Origin: JBCBUE01 sp039818285
GTDB taxonomy: Bacteria > Planctomycetota > Phycisphaerae > Phycisphaerales > Phycisphaeraceae
Direction of reading: 5' to 3'
Length of the DNA stretch: 64,000 bases
NCBI GenBank assembly: GCA_039818285.1
Contig: JBCBUE010000009.1
Location: 1 to 64,000 of the forward strand
Position 1 is the first letter of the stretch, and each line of letters begins with the position of its first letter. Shown here in pieces: positions 1 through 7,961 of this stretch. A program made the position numbers and the translations under genes. The notes beneath the pieces were generated by a model. It was not told the DNA's origin. It made no database searches and saw only the letters and a program-made list of their open reading frames with translations.

Positions 1-135
1 GCCGGCGTCGAGTGCGTGTCGGGCCTGCTTGCAGAACTTGACGGCGCCGTCGAAGAGCATGAGGCGCAGCTCCTCAGGGGCAGCGGTCAAGATCTGGGTG
101 CGGAGGTAGGGGTTGACGGCGTGCTTGGGGGGCAT
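1..135 (-). CDS. fliS: Flagellar export chaperone FliS (N-terminal part; runs off the window)
   Basis: Only the first 45 codons are present; the gene continues beyond base 1. They read MPPKHAVNPYLRTQILTAAP and then EELRLMLFDGAVKFCKQAR, the hallmark FliS N-terminus (NPY...Q...PEEL..MLYDGA..F). FliS is the cytoplasmic chaperone that binds flagellin's C-terminus and keeps it unpolymerised before export. It lies 128 bases downstream of fliD on the same strand, the usual fliD-fliS order. The ATG is at 133-135; no strong Shine-Dalgarno is visible, so translation may depend on readthrough from fliD. The call rests on this short but very characteristic stretch. Confidence 0.88.
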   Translation of the reverse strand, partial: MPPKHAVNPYLRTQILTAAPEELRLMLFDGAVKFCKQARHALDAG

Positions 136-263
136 GACGGAAGTGGTATCGGCAGGGGATGCGGCGTTTCGTGAGCGTCAGGGGGGCTGTTGGGGCCGAT
201 AACCGCGGGTCGGGCGGGCCGCGGTGAACGCGGGGCGCGGCGGGTGGACGCCGGGGCGGGTCG

Positions 264-3200
264 TTAGCTGGAGGCGGCGAGGTTGTTGAGCGAGGCCAGC
301 GAGCTCTGCTGGTCCTGGAGCTGGGCGAGGGTTGACTCGAGGGCCGCGTACTCGCGTTCGAGCCGGGCTCGCGAGCGGGCGAGGGCTTCGTTGAGGTCCT
401 CGATGCGTTGGTTGTTGAGCTCGATGGTGCGTTCGACGTTGTCGACGCGGACGCTGATGGGGCCGGTGTCGGGGTCGGTGAGTCGCTCGAGGAGCTCGTC
501 GATGTTGACGCCGATGCCGCCGCGGACGACCTGGTCGACGCCGTCGCTGTCTTCTTCGGTCTCGCGGAGGGTGAAGAGCTCGAGGACGGCGTCGCGGTCG
601 TCGGCGAGGGCGGCCTGGAACTTGGAGTCGTCGACCTGGAGGTTGCCGCCGGAGCCGACGGTGATGCCGACCTCGGCGAGGGAGGTGTACCGGCCGGTGA
701 GGTCGGTGTTGCGTCGAGTGACGATGCTGTAGAGCTGGTTGCGGATGGTGATGAGGGCGGAGTCGCCGAGGAGAACGCCGCGTTCTTCGGTCTCGGCGTT
801 GTAGGAGTCGAAGGTGTCGATCTGATCGATCGTCGAGTTGAAACGCTCGACGAAGGTGCTGATCGAGCCGAGGGTGGCCTGATCGTCGCGGCCGATGGAG
901 ACCGTGACGGGCTGGTCGGAGGCGGCGAGGAGGTCGATGGTGGCGCCGGGGATGATGTTGGTGAGCTGGTTGGTGGAGGAGGTGACGACCAGGCCCTCGC
1001 CGGTGTTGCCGCCGAAGAAGACGACGGCGTCGCGCGCCTCGGAGAGCTCGACGACGCCGAGGTCCAGGCCGTCGGAACTCAGCGTGAAGCCGCCGGCGGC
1101 GCCGGCGTCGGTGCTGACGATGGAGAGGCGGTAGGGGCTGCCGGGGGTGCCGTCGTTGATGACGGCGGCGGTGACGTCGAGGTCGGCGTCGTTGATCTTG
1201 GTGACGACCTCGTCGAGGGTGTCGTCGGAGGTGACGTCGACGACGGTCTCGAAGGAGCCGTCGATGGAGCCGCCGAAGGTGGCGGCCTGGCCGTCGATGT
1301 TGAGGTCGGCGGCGGTGGTGCCGCCCTCGTCCTCGATGCGGAGTCGAGCGGAGCCCGAGCCGGTGTCCTCGATGATCAGGCCGTCGCCGGTGTCGTTGAT
1401 GCGGGCGTTGATGGCCAGGCCGCGGGAGTTGATCTCGTCGATGACGTCGCCGATGGTGAGCTCGTTGCCCTGGGTGAGGTCGACGGTGGCGGAGGCGCCG
1501 TCGGAGTCGGTGATGCGGAAGGTGCCGCGGGAGACGCCGAAGTCGTTGAGGCTGGTGCTGAGGGTGAAGTAGGCGAGCTGCAAGGAGCCGGAGTCGGCGG
1601 TGTCGTCGTCGTACGTGCCGGCGATGCGCAGGGCCTGGGCGGCGGTGCCGGTGGTGTCGGCGACGGTGAGGTCGCCGGTGCCGTTGGCGTTGTCGGTGAG
1701 CAGCAGGCCGTCGCCGGCGGCGTTGAGCGAGGCGGTGACGAGCGAGCCGGAGGCGTTGATGAGGTCGAGGATGTCGGAGAAGGACTCGGCGGCGGAGAGG
1801 TCGATCGCGGTGGCGGTGCCGGCGGTGTCGGTGAGGGTGATGGTGCCGAGGGAGAGCGTCTGGGTGGCGGCGGCGAGGTCGGCGGTGGCGCCCGAGCCGG
1901 AGGTCGAGGAGAGGGTATCGAGGCCGAGGTCGGCGGCGGCGGTGCCGGCGGCGGTCAATGCCGAGCCGGCGGTGGTGAGGTCGAGGATGCGGAGGGTGTC
2001 GCCGACGAGCTCGGCGGAGAGGTCGCCGTTGGAGTCGCCGCCGATGCTGTCGATCAGGTCGTCGACGTCGGTGTAGGCGTCGAGGTCGATGTCGATGGTG
2101 GAGTTGTCGGCGAGGGTGAGGGAGATCTCGGCGGTGCTGTCGCCGGAGAGTGCGATGCCGGCGTCGGACGCGAGGGTGCTGATGGTGGTGTCTTCGGTGA
2201 CGTTGCTGCCGGTGATGGTGGTGGCGATGCGCTCGGAGGTGAGGGCGGTCTGGTCGGTGAAGACGACGGTGTTGCCGTCGATGGCGGCGGTGAGCGAGCC
2301 CTCTGAGGCGGCGCGGACGCCCTGGAGGAAGTCGCCGACGGTGGTGAAGGCGTCGAGGTCGAGGTCGACGGTGGTGTTGTCGGCGAGGGTGAAGGTGAGG
2401 TCGGCGGTGCTGTCGCCGGAGGTGGTGACGCCGGCGCCGGCGTTGAGGTCGGCGAGCAGGGTGAGCTCGTTGAGGCCGGCGGTGTTGATGTCGCCGGCGA
2501 CGCCGGTGCCGCCGTTGAGGTTTTTGAGGAGGGTGGAGTTGATGGCGGCGACGATGCGCGAGCCGTCGATGGTGCCGGTCGCGTCGGAGCCCTCGATGCC
2601 GAGGTCGGCGGCGGCGGTGGAGCCGTTGAGGGCGGCGACGGTGAGCGTGCCGGTGGCGGCGGTGTCTTCGAGCTGGAGGGAGACGCCGTCTGAGGCGACG
2701 GAGGCGACGACGCCCGAGCCCGCGGTGGCGGCGGCGTCGTTGATCTCGTCGATGAGCTGGCCGAGGGTGGTCAGGCCGTCGACGGAGATGCTGAAGGCGT
2801 TGGCCGCGCCGTCGGTGATGGAGAAGTCGTTGGAGCCAGCGGCGTAGACGCCGTTGCCGTCGTTGAGCAGCGCGAGCTGGGTGTTGTCGCCGAGGCTGTT
2901 GATCTGCGTGCCGGTGAGGGTGTCGGTGCCGGCGGAGGTGCCGACGAGGCCGAGGTCGGCAGCGGTGGTGTCCGAGCCGAGGTTGGAGACGACGAGGTCC
3001 TGGGTGGTGGAGCCGGTGTTGTCGGTGAGGACGAGGTTGTCGCCGTCGATGGAGGCGATGACGTTGACGCCGAGGGAGCCGTTGAAGGCGTCGAGAACGT
3101 CGTCGACGGTGACGGCGGTGGAGAGGTCGACGACGGTGGTGTTGCCGGATCGGTCGGTGACGCGGAGCCGGCCGAGGTCGACCCCGTCGCCGCCGTTGAG

Positions 3201-3635
3201 GGTGTTGAGCCGGGTCTCGCGATCGAGGCGGGACTCGGCGCGGTCGAAGGTGAGGGTCGTGGCGCCGATGGCGTTGGCGTTGGTGTCGGCGAAGCCCTTG
3301 CTAACGACGCGTTGGGCGCTGACGAGCTGGCTGACGGTGAACTGGTAGTCGCCGACGGCGGCGCCCTGGCCGGCGGTGACGGCGACGACGGACTCGTTGG
3401 AGCTGACGGCCTGCTTCTGATTGAATGTGGTGATCAGCGCAAGGTCGCTGGCGGCGGACTGCAGGCCGAGCAGCTGGGCCGAGACGGTTTGATAGGCCGT
3501 CTGCTGGGCGGTGAGCTGGGTGTTCTGCTCCTCGACGAGCTGGCGGGGCCGGGACTCGATCGCGATGAGCTGATCGATGATCTCGGCCGAGTTGATGCCG
3601 GAGATCAGACCGACGCTGGAGGAAATCGTGCCCAT
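264..3635 (-). CDS. fliD: Flagellar hook-associated protein 2 (FliD, filament cap), unusually long
   Basis: FliD caps the flagellar filament and guides flagellin insertion. The N-terminus (SSSVGLISGINSAEIIDQLI, then a heptad-rich Q/L segment) is the conserved FliD_N region, and the last ~120 residues (E/R-rich coiled coil ending near LAQLQDQQSSLASLNNLAAS) fit FliD_C. The protein is 1123 residues against roughly 450-650 for typical FliD. The extra length is a series of about five or six imperfect repeats of the flagellin-IN type, with a short beta segment, VDL, a helix like TIGDVIDEIN, then A.I..DG.GL.L.D. It is very rich in T, D, G, A and S and nearly free of Cys. The expansion probably decorates the outer face of the cap (inference). 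The start is ATG at 3633-3635; fliS follows downstream. Confidence 0.93.
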   Translation of the reverse strand: MGTISSSVGLISGINSAEIIDQLIAIESRPRQLVEEQNTQLTAQQTAYQTVSAQLLGLQSAASDLALITTFNQKQAVSSNESVVAVTAGQGAAVGDYQFTVSQLVSAQRVVSKGFADTNANAIGATTLTFDRAESRLDRETRLNTLNGGDGVDLGRLRVTDRSGNTTVVDLSTAVTVDDVLDAFNGSLGVNVIASIDGDNLVLTDNTGSTTQDLVVSNLGSDTTAADLGLVGTSAGTDTLTGTQINSLGDNTQLALLNDGNGVYAAGSNDFSITDGAANAFSISVDGLTTLGQLIDEINDAAATAGSGVVASVASDGVSLQLEDTAATGTLTVAALNGSTAAADLGIEGSDATGTIDGSRIVAAINSTLLKNLNGGTGVAGDINTAGLNELTLLADLNAGAGVTTSGDSTADLTFTLADNTTVDLDLDAFTTVGDFLQGVRAASEGSLTAAIDGNTVVFTDQTALTSERIATTITGSNVTEDTTISTLASDAGIALSGDSTAEISLTLADNSTIDIDLDAYTDVDDLIDSIGGDSNGDLSAELVGDTLRILDLTTAGSALTAAGTAAADLGLDTLSSTSGSGATADLAAATQTLSLGTITLTDTAGTATAIDLSAAESFSDILDLINASGSLVTASLNAAGDGLLLTDNANGTGDLTVADTTGTAAQALRIAGTYDDDTADSGSLQLAYFTLSTSLNDFGVSRGTFRITDSDGASATVDLTQGNELTIGDVIDEINSRGLAINARINDTGDGLIIEDTGSGSARLRIEDEGGTTAADLNIDGQAATFGGSIDGSFETVVDVTSDDTLDEVVTKINDADLDVTAAVINDGTPGSPYRLSIVSTDAGAAGGFTLSSDGLDLGVVELSEARDAVVFFGGNTGEGLVVTSSTNQLTNIIPGATIDLLAASDQPVTVSIGRDDQATLGSISTFVERFNSTIDQIDTFDSYNAETEERGVLLGDSALITIRNQLYSIVTRRNTDLTGRYTSLAEVGITVGSGGNLQVDDSKFQAALADDRDAVLELFTLRETEEDSDGVDQVVRGGIGVNIDELLERLTDPDTGPISVRVDNVERTIELNNQRIEDLNEALARSRARLEREYAALESTLAQLQDQQSSLASLNNLAASS

Positions 3636-3941
3636 GGATCGTCTCGCGGAGCCGGATTTGGCTTACGGAACAGCGGGCGCCCACGTGACGCCTCGACCCT
3701 GGCGGTATCGACGGGGGCGCGAGCCCGGCTTGATCAAGGACGCCGGTCGTGGCGAAAACCCAACCACGACCGCGCGTCGAGGTGAACGCCGTTCCGAGAA
3801 AACCGCGAAGGGGTGCCAGTGGGTCGGCATCGCCCGGGAATCGCGACGCGCGCGATCCGATAATGAGGTCGCCGTCCGTCGGCCGGAGTTCGCCGATGCT
3901 TTCGGGGTCCGCGGCCGTCCAAGACGCCGGCCGCTGCCCCT
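3636..3941. other. Intergenic region between fliD and the uracil-DNA glycosylase gene
   Basis: This 306-base stretch lies upstream of fliD and downstream of the glycosylase gene, both on the minus strand. Open frames here are short, arginine-rich and of shadow composition; I see no convincing gene. A CCGATAA heptamer sits at 3857-3863 on the plus strand. The fliD promoter should lie here, but no convincing sigma-28 or sigma-70 pair was found. Confidence 0.5.
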
Positions 3942-4835
3942 TTACCCGCCGGGCTTCATCCCGAGCTTCTGCATGACGGCCTGCAGGTCGGCCCAGACCT
4001 TCATGCGGTTGTCGCGGGTGTAGGCGCGCAGCAGGAAGGCCGGGTGGAACGTCGGCATGACGGGCACGGGCGGCTCGGTGACGTCGAACACGCCCCACCG
4101 GCCGCGCAGGCGTGTGATGCCCTCGCTGGTGCTCAGCAGCATCTTGCTCGCCGGCCCGCCGAGGGTGACGATCGCGGCCGGGCGGACGATCCGCACCTGG
4201 CGGACTAAGTAAGGCCCGCACGTCGCGACCTCTTCGGGCGTGGGCGTGCGGTTGTTCGGCGGTCGGCACTTCACGACGTTGGCGATGTAGACGTCCTCGC
4301 GTTTCAGGCCCATCGCCTCGATCTGCTTGTCCAGCAACTCGCCAGCTCGGCCGACGAAGGGCCGACCGGTCTGGTCCTCGGTCTGCCCGGGGCCCTCGCC
4401 GATGAACATGAGCCGGGCGTCGGGGTTGCCCTCGCCGAAGACGGTCTGCGTGCGGGCCTGGCAGAGGCCGCACTTCTCGCAGCCGACGACCTGGGATCGG
4501 TTGAGTTCGTCGAGGAGGCGGCGCTTGTCGTCGGCGGGGAGGGTTTGGCCGGCGAGGTCGTCGTCGGCGCTGGCGGGGAACATCGTGATGGCCGGCGTAG
4601 CGGGCGGGGCCGGTGAACGGCGAGGCGGCGGTGGCGGCACCGGGCGGGCGGGGGATGGGCGGGCAGGTGGGCGAGCGGGAGACGGTGTCGGCGCGGCGGC
4701 CGACGAGCTCGATCGCGCGGGCGGGCGGTCATCGATCGGCTCGACCGGGCCCGGCAGGGGGACGACATCGACGCCGAACAGGGCCTCGGCGCGGAGGCGC
4801 TGGGCGAGTTGGCGCTGGGCATCGGGGTCGGGCAT
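3942..4835 (-). CDS. Family 4 (iron-sulfur) uracil-DNA glycosylase with a proline-rich N-terminal extension
   Basis: Removes uracil from DNA as the first step of base-excision repair. The catalytic domain covers about residues 105-297. It has the family-4 signature GEGPGQTEDQTGRPFVGRAG (147-166) and the HPAFLLR motif (264-270). The cysteines expected to hold a [4Fe-4S] cluster are seen as CEKC (119-122), C190 in VVKCRPP and C206. The first ~85 residues are a low-complexity Pro/Ala/Ser/Arg linker after a short helix, an extension often seen in planctomycete and myxobacterial members. The start is ATG 4835, with no Shine-Dalgarno but a TACGCT hexamer exactly six bases upstream, suggesting a leaderless mRNA. 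It could equally be called a SPO1-type DNA-polymerase-like UDG. Confidence 0.93.
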   Translation of the reverse strand: MPDPDAQRQLAQRLRAEALFGVDVVPLPGPVEPIDDRPPARSSSSAAAPTPSPARPPARPSPARPVPPPPPRRSPAPPATPAITMFPASADDDLAGQTLPADDKRRLLDELNRSQVVGCEKCGLCQARTQTVFGEGNPDARLMFIGEGPGQTEDQTGRPFVGRAGELLDKQIEAMGLKREDVYIANVVKCRPPNNRTPTPEEVATCGPYLVRQVRIVRPAAIVTLGGPASKMLLSTSEGITRLRGRWGVFDVTEPPVPVMPTFHPAFLLRAYTRDNRMKVWADLQAVMQKLGMKPGG

Positions 4836-4841
4836 GCCACC

Positions 4842-4847
4842 AGCGTA
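4842..4847 (-). promoter_or_regulatory. Putative -10 box of a leaderless promoter for the uracil-DNA glycosylase gene
   Basis: On the minus strand the hexamer reads TACGCT and is followed by GGTGGC and then the ATG. Six bases between a TAnnnT box and the start codon would put the transcription start at or next to the ATG. No -35 box is obvious. The same spacing recurs at five other genes in this window. Confidence 0.45.
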
Positions 4848-5036
4848 GAGCGCCGCGGGCCGCCGTTGGGCCGGTGACCGAGACGGGCTCGGGCGGGCGT
4901 CGTGGTTACGTCCGAGAAAACCGTTCGCGATCGCTCGTCAGCGGGTCCGGGCCCTTATTTGCGCCCACGCCGCGCAACTCCCGATGAATGCCGTGCCCGG
5001 CAGTTCGGGCCGCATCGACAGTCAGGAGCCATCACC

Positions 5037-5618
5037 ATGAGCCAGACCCCTTCGACCAACAAGACCGTGCTGGGCCCGGACTGCCGCATCAGCGGCGAGC
5101 TGAGCCTGGACAACGACGCCGTGATCATGGGCCAGTTCCAGGGCACCCTCCGCGTGAGCGGCGTGCTCGAACTGGCCGACTCCGCCGAGGTGGCGGGGAC
5201 CGTGATCGCCGGCACGCTCCGCCTCGCCGGCCACGCCAAGGCCGACGTCATCGCCGAGGACGGCGTGCAGCTGCTGCCCGGCGGCCAGCTGACCGGCCAG
5301 CTCTACACCACCAAGCTCGACGTCGTCGAGGGCGCCACCTTCCAGGGCGACGTCTGCGTCGGCCCCAAGGCCATCGAAGTCGCCATCGACGCCCTCAACC
5401 TCGACGCCGACACGGCCGCCCCCGCGCCCGCCCCGGCCGCCATGCCCATGGCCGCCCCGGCGATGGACGACATGGACGACGACTTCACCGACGAGCCCGC
5501 CCACGACGCCCCCGAGGTGCAGACCGTCCCCGGCTCGGTCAACAAGATTCTTCAGCGTCGCCGTGCCCGCGTGATCAGCTCGCGCAACGGCGCCGGCAAC
5601 GGGGTCGGCGCTCACTGA
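5037..5618 (+). CDS. Bactofilin family polymer-forming cytoskeletal protein
   Basis: Bactofilins polymerise without nucleotide into membrane-associated filaments that position envelope enzymes. Residues ~8-110 form the bactofilin beta-helix, with repeated short strands such as TVLGPDCRISGEL, VIMGQFQGTLRVSG and GTVIAGTLRLAGHAKADV, each turn carrying G and hydrophobic residues. The C-terminal third is a disordered Ala/Pro/Asp/Met tail ending in a basic patch (RRRARVISSR). The frame is open from 4902, but ATG 5037 is preferred: it has AGGAG at 5024-5028 and starts right before the domain, giving 193 residues. A second bactofilin-like gene follows after a terminator, so the two are separate transcription units or attenuated. 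Confidence 0.9.
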   Translation: MSQTPSTNKTVLGPDCRISGELSLDNDAVIMGQFQGTLRVSGVLELADSAEVAGTVIAGTLRLAGHAKADVIAEDGVQLLPGGQLTGQLYTTKLDVVEGATFQGDVCVGPKAIEVAIDALNLDADTAAPAPAPAAMPMAAPAMDDMDDDFTDEPAHDAPEVQTVPGSVNKILQRRRARVISSRNGAGNGVGAH

Positions 5619-5641
5619 GCCACCGCCAGCCGCCTACTCGA

Positions 5642-5687
5642 GGGGTCGGGAGTCTTTTTCACTGAGAACGACTCCCGGCCCCTTTTT
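5642..5687 (+). terminator. Rho-independent terminator after the first bactofilin gene
   Basis: GGGGTCGGGAGTC (5642-5654) pairs with GACTCCCGGCCCC (5670-5682), a 13-bp stem with one G.T pair and a 15-base loop, followed directly by TTTTT at 5683-5687. This is the clearest intrinsic terminator in the window on the plus strand and separates the two bactofilin genes. Confidence 0.88.
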
Positions 5688-5746
5688 CTTTGCCCGCCCC
5701 CGCCACACGCCTCGCCACCCCGGCCGAACGCCCAGGAACACAAGCC

Positions 5747-6262
5747 ATGCCCCTCAAGCCGGCCATGGTCGCCTTCCACCCTCGAAAGCCCGAGCCGGCC
5801 GACAAGCGCGCGGTCAGCTGCCCCTCCTGCGGCAAGGCGTTTGAGATCTCGGCCAAGGCGATGAGCGTCCGCTGCCCGGGGTGCACGCGGCCGCTGCAGT
5901 TCTCCGACCTGGACATCAAGCAGCGCCTGGCCGGCGAGGTCGCCACCATGGGCCGCGTCGAGCTGCACCGCTCGGGCGAGATCTCCGGCAAGCTCGTGTG
6001 CGGCGAGCTCGCGAGCGACGGGTCGTTCCAGGGCGACGCCCTGGTCTACGGCCGACTGCGACTCCGCGACGGGAGCCTGACCACCGGCACCCTCACCGCC
6101 CGCGCCATCGCGACCGACCCCGGCGCGACCCTGCGCGGCCGACTGGCCGTGTCGCCGTCGCCCACGGTCCGCGGCCGCCTGGCCGACCTGGCCAACTCGT
6201 CCCGCCAGTACCGCCCACGCGAGCTGCGCCCGGCGGTCGATCCGCACAGCGTGCCGGCTTGA
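5747..6262 (+). CDS. Bactofilin-like protein with an N-terminal zinc ribbon
   Basis: A 171-residue protein. Residues ~22-45 form a zinc ribbon with two CxxC pairs (CPSCGKAFEI and CPGCTRPLQF). Residues ~50-145 carry bactofilin-type beta-helix turns (GEVATMGRVELHRSGEISG, then LVCGELASDGSFQGDALVYG). The combination suggests a cytoskeletal filament protein that binds a metal or partner through its ribbon; the exact role is unknown. ATG 5747 was chosen over the upstream in-frame start because AGGA lies at 5734-5737 and the upstream residues do not look structured. It follows the first bactofilin gene, but a strong terminator lies between them. Confidence 0.82.
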   Translation: MPLKPAMVAFHPRKPEPADKRAVSCPSCGKAFEISAKAMSVRCPGCTRPLQFSDLDIKQRLAGEVATMGRVELHRSGEISGKLVCGELASDGSFQGDALVYGRLRLRDGSLTTGTLTARAIATDPGATLRGRLAVSPSPTVRGRLADLANSSRQYRPRELRPAVDPHSVPA

Positions 6263-6288
6263 GTCTGCCCGAGCACCGACTTCGCCGG

Positions 6289-6297
6289 TGATATCCT
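6289..6297 (+). promoter_or_regulatory. Extended -10 promoter element, leaderless layout
   Basis: TGATATCCT contains TG-A-TATCCT, an extended -10 element. TATCCT (6292-6297) is followed by exactly six bases and then ATG 6304, so transcription probably begins at the start codon. No Shine-Dalgarno precedes the ATG. Confidence 0.5.
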
Positions 6298-6303
6298 GCG
6301 CCC

Positions 6304-6699
6304 ATGCCGGAGGGACAACCATCACCGCGTCATCTGCGTGAGTTGGTCTGGCACGGCCGACTCCTGGTCATCCTGCTGATGGTCATCGCCGTGGTCCTGG
6401 CGATCGCTTCGATGATGGCGCTCCGCGCCCTCGACCGCCTCACCACGGTGGCTGAAAACATGGATCGCCGAACGGAAGCCATCGTGCGGGCTGCCGCCCC
6501 GGTCGGCGAGAAGATCGTCGAGCGCGGCGTCGATGTCCTCGATCAGATGGAAACCGAGGAGCTGGCCGAGCAGACCAGCGAAAACCTCAAGGAAGTCGGC
6601 GAGGCGGCCAAGGACACCGCGCTCCAAATACTGGAGGACTGGCGGACCCGCTCAACCCGCGAAAGCGAGTCCGCTCAGGACGCGGAGGAGTCGCCTTAA
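6304..6699 (+). CDS. Small membrane protein with a coiled-coil tail, unknown function
   Basis: A 131-residue protein not assigned to a family. It has a short basic N-terminus, one strong transmembrane helix (about residues 19-42, LLVILLMVIAVVLAIASMMA), and then a long acidic, heptad-like helix with ENM, EKIVERGVDVLDQ and ENLKEVGEAAKDT. The topology suggests a single-pass protein with a helical tail, like small partners of cytoskeletal or secretion systems. It lies just after the bactofilin pair, so a scaffold link is possible but unproven. The stop codon overlaps the end of the convergent gene by four bases. Confidence 0.72.
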   Translation: MPEGQPSPRHLRELVWHGRLLVILLMVIAVVLAIASMMALRALDRLTTVAENMDRRTEAIVRAAAPVGEKIVERGVDVLDQMETEELAEQTSENLKEVGEAAKDTALQILEDWRTRSTRESESAQDAEESP

Positions 6700-7214
6700 G
6701 AGGGAGTCGCCGGCCGCGCCGCGCGCCGCCGCGCGGTCTGCCGTTGGACGACCTCGCGCAGGGCGATGAGCTCGTCGATGGCACGCGTGCTGATGGCCTC
6801 GATGGAGTCCTGGTCGAGCTTGCCGGGCGACTCCTCGCCGCGCTCGAGGTGGCGTGCGTGTTGGAGTAGACGGGCCATCTCGTAGATGACGTTGGCGGCA
6901 CGCTCGGAGACGTCGGCGTGAGCCGTGCTGGGCGCGGGGGCGTCGCGCCAGGCGATGGCGACGGGCAGCTCGGCGAACATGCGGGCGACGACGCGCCGGC
7001 GGGCCTCGTCGCTGTGCAGGCCGGTCATGATCAAGTGGAAGTCGATCACGTCCGGCCAGGACTCGCGGCGGACCCATCGGCGGACGGTGCTCTCGCTGCG
7101 CCGCGAGAGGGTGGCGAGCTCCTCGACGCTGGTGAGCTTTTCTTCGATGAGCGTCTCGAGGATGCCTTTGTCGGGCAGGGGCATGCCGTCGAGTCGCGCG
7201 TCGTGAGTGCTCAT
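6696..7214 (-). CDS. Predicted helix-turn-helix protein, unknown function
   Basis: A 172-residue cytoplasmic protein. Residues ~15-45 (ILETLIEEKLTSVEELATLS, then RRSESTVRRWVRRESWPD) resemble an HTH in which S-E-S-T-V-R-R-W would be the recognition helix. The rest is helical, with no membrane segment. It may regulate transcription; targets are unknown. Two in-frame ATGs exist (7271 and 7214). Neither has a clear Shine-Dalgarno, and 7214 is preferred because the 19 extra residues are arginine/proline-rich. It is convergent with the small membrane protein gene and divergent from the next gene. Confidence 0.6.
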   Translation of the reverse strand: MSTHDARLDGMPLPDKGILETLIEEKLTSVEELATLSRRSESTVRRWVRRESWPDVIDFHLIMTGLHSDEARRRVVARMFAELPVAIAWRDAPAPSTAHADVSERAANVIYEMARLLQHARHLERGEESPGKLDQDSIEAISTRAIDELIALREVVQRQTARRRAARPATPS

Positions 7215-7374
7215 GATCGGGTCCGTTCGGCGAGGGGTGAGGCGGGCGTAGGGCGAGCGGCCGATCGACATGATGGCGTGTCAGAATTGATGCGGCAACG
7301 GGCGGGGCGGTCAGGCGTGAACGCGCGGGGTTCGTACCAGTGCATGAGAGCGTCCCCCGCGAAAGGAACCCCCC

Positions 7375-7845
7375 ATGCCCCTCAACCCCCTGACCTCGAT
7401 CGACCGATCCATCGACGACCTGCGGATCTTCAGCCGACGGCTGCACCGCGGCTGGGAGTCGCTGGAAGACCTGCTCAACGGCCTGGCCCTGGAAGTGCCC
7501 ATCGTCACGGACGTGGGCCGGATGGTGTTTGCGCCCGGCGGCGACCTGCCGATCGACGACCTCGACGGCATCGCGCTCGGCTACCTGCCGCTGGACGGCA
7601 AGTGGCAGCTGGGCGTGGGGATCGGCCCGGCCGACGCCGACCCGCTATCGCCGGCGTGGAAGTGGCGCAGCCGCGAAAACTGGGACCAGCAGATGTCGCT
7701 GGCCGGCGCGATGGCGGTCGAGTGGTTCGTCTACGACATCGAGCGCACGGTGCGCGACACGACGGCCGAGGTGGAGTCGGCCGCGGGCAGCGTGCTTGAG
7801 GCGACGCACCGGCTGCGGTCGCGTCTTCCCGACGAATCGGACTAA
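7375..7845 (+). CDS. Conserved-looking hypothetical protein (156 aa)
   Basis: No family recognised. The protein is soluble, acidic and rich in Trp (RGWESLEDL, PAWKWRSRENWDQQ, VEWFVYDIERTV), with predicted N- and C-terminal helices around a small beta region (VTDVGRMVFAPGGDLPIDD). There is no signal peptide or transmembrane segment. AAGGAA lies nine bases before ATG 7375, which supports the start. Codon use matches its neighbours. It is flanked by a divergent HTH gene and a convergent sulfatase-like gene, which gives no functional hint. Confidence 0.65.
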   Translation: MPLNPLTSIDRSIDDLRIFSRRLHRGWESLEDLLNGLALEVPIVTDVGRMVFAPGGDLPIDDLDGIALGYLPLDGKWQLGVGIGPADADPLSPAWKWRSRENWDQQMSLAGAMAVEWFVYDIERTVRDTTAEVESAAGSVLEATHRLRSRLPDESD

Positions 7846-7961
7846 GCCTGATCACCGGCCGGTCGGAGTGACAAGGCGGGACGCTCCCCCACCCGCTGCG
7901 ATCCCGTGGAGGATCACGGATCGCCATCCTTCGCCGCTTCGGCCGGCCGGGTTTTTATCTC

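Noticed and set aside
408..2306. 632-residue open frame antisense to fliD
   Set aside because: Composed almost entirely of Val, Gly, Asp, Ala and Glu with no domain; it mirrors the codon bias of fliD on the other strand.
3636..3760. Sigma-28 promoter for fliD
   Set aside because: On the minus strand only GTCGATAC resembles the -10 and no TAAA lies at the right distance.
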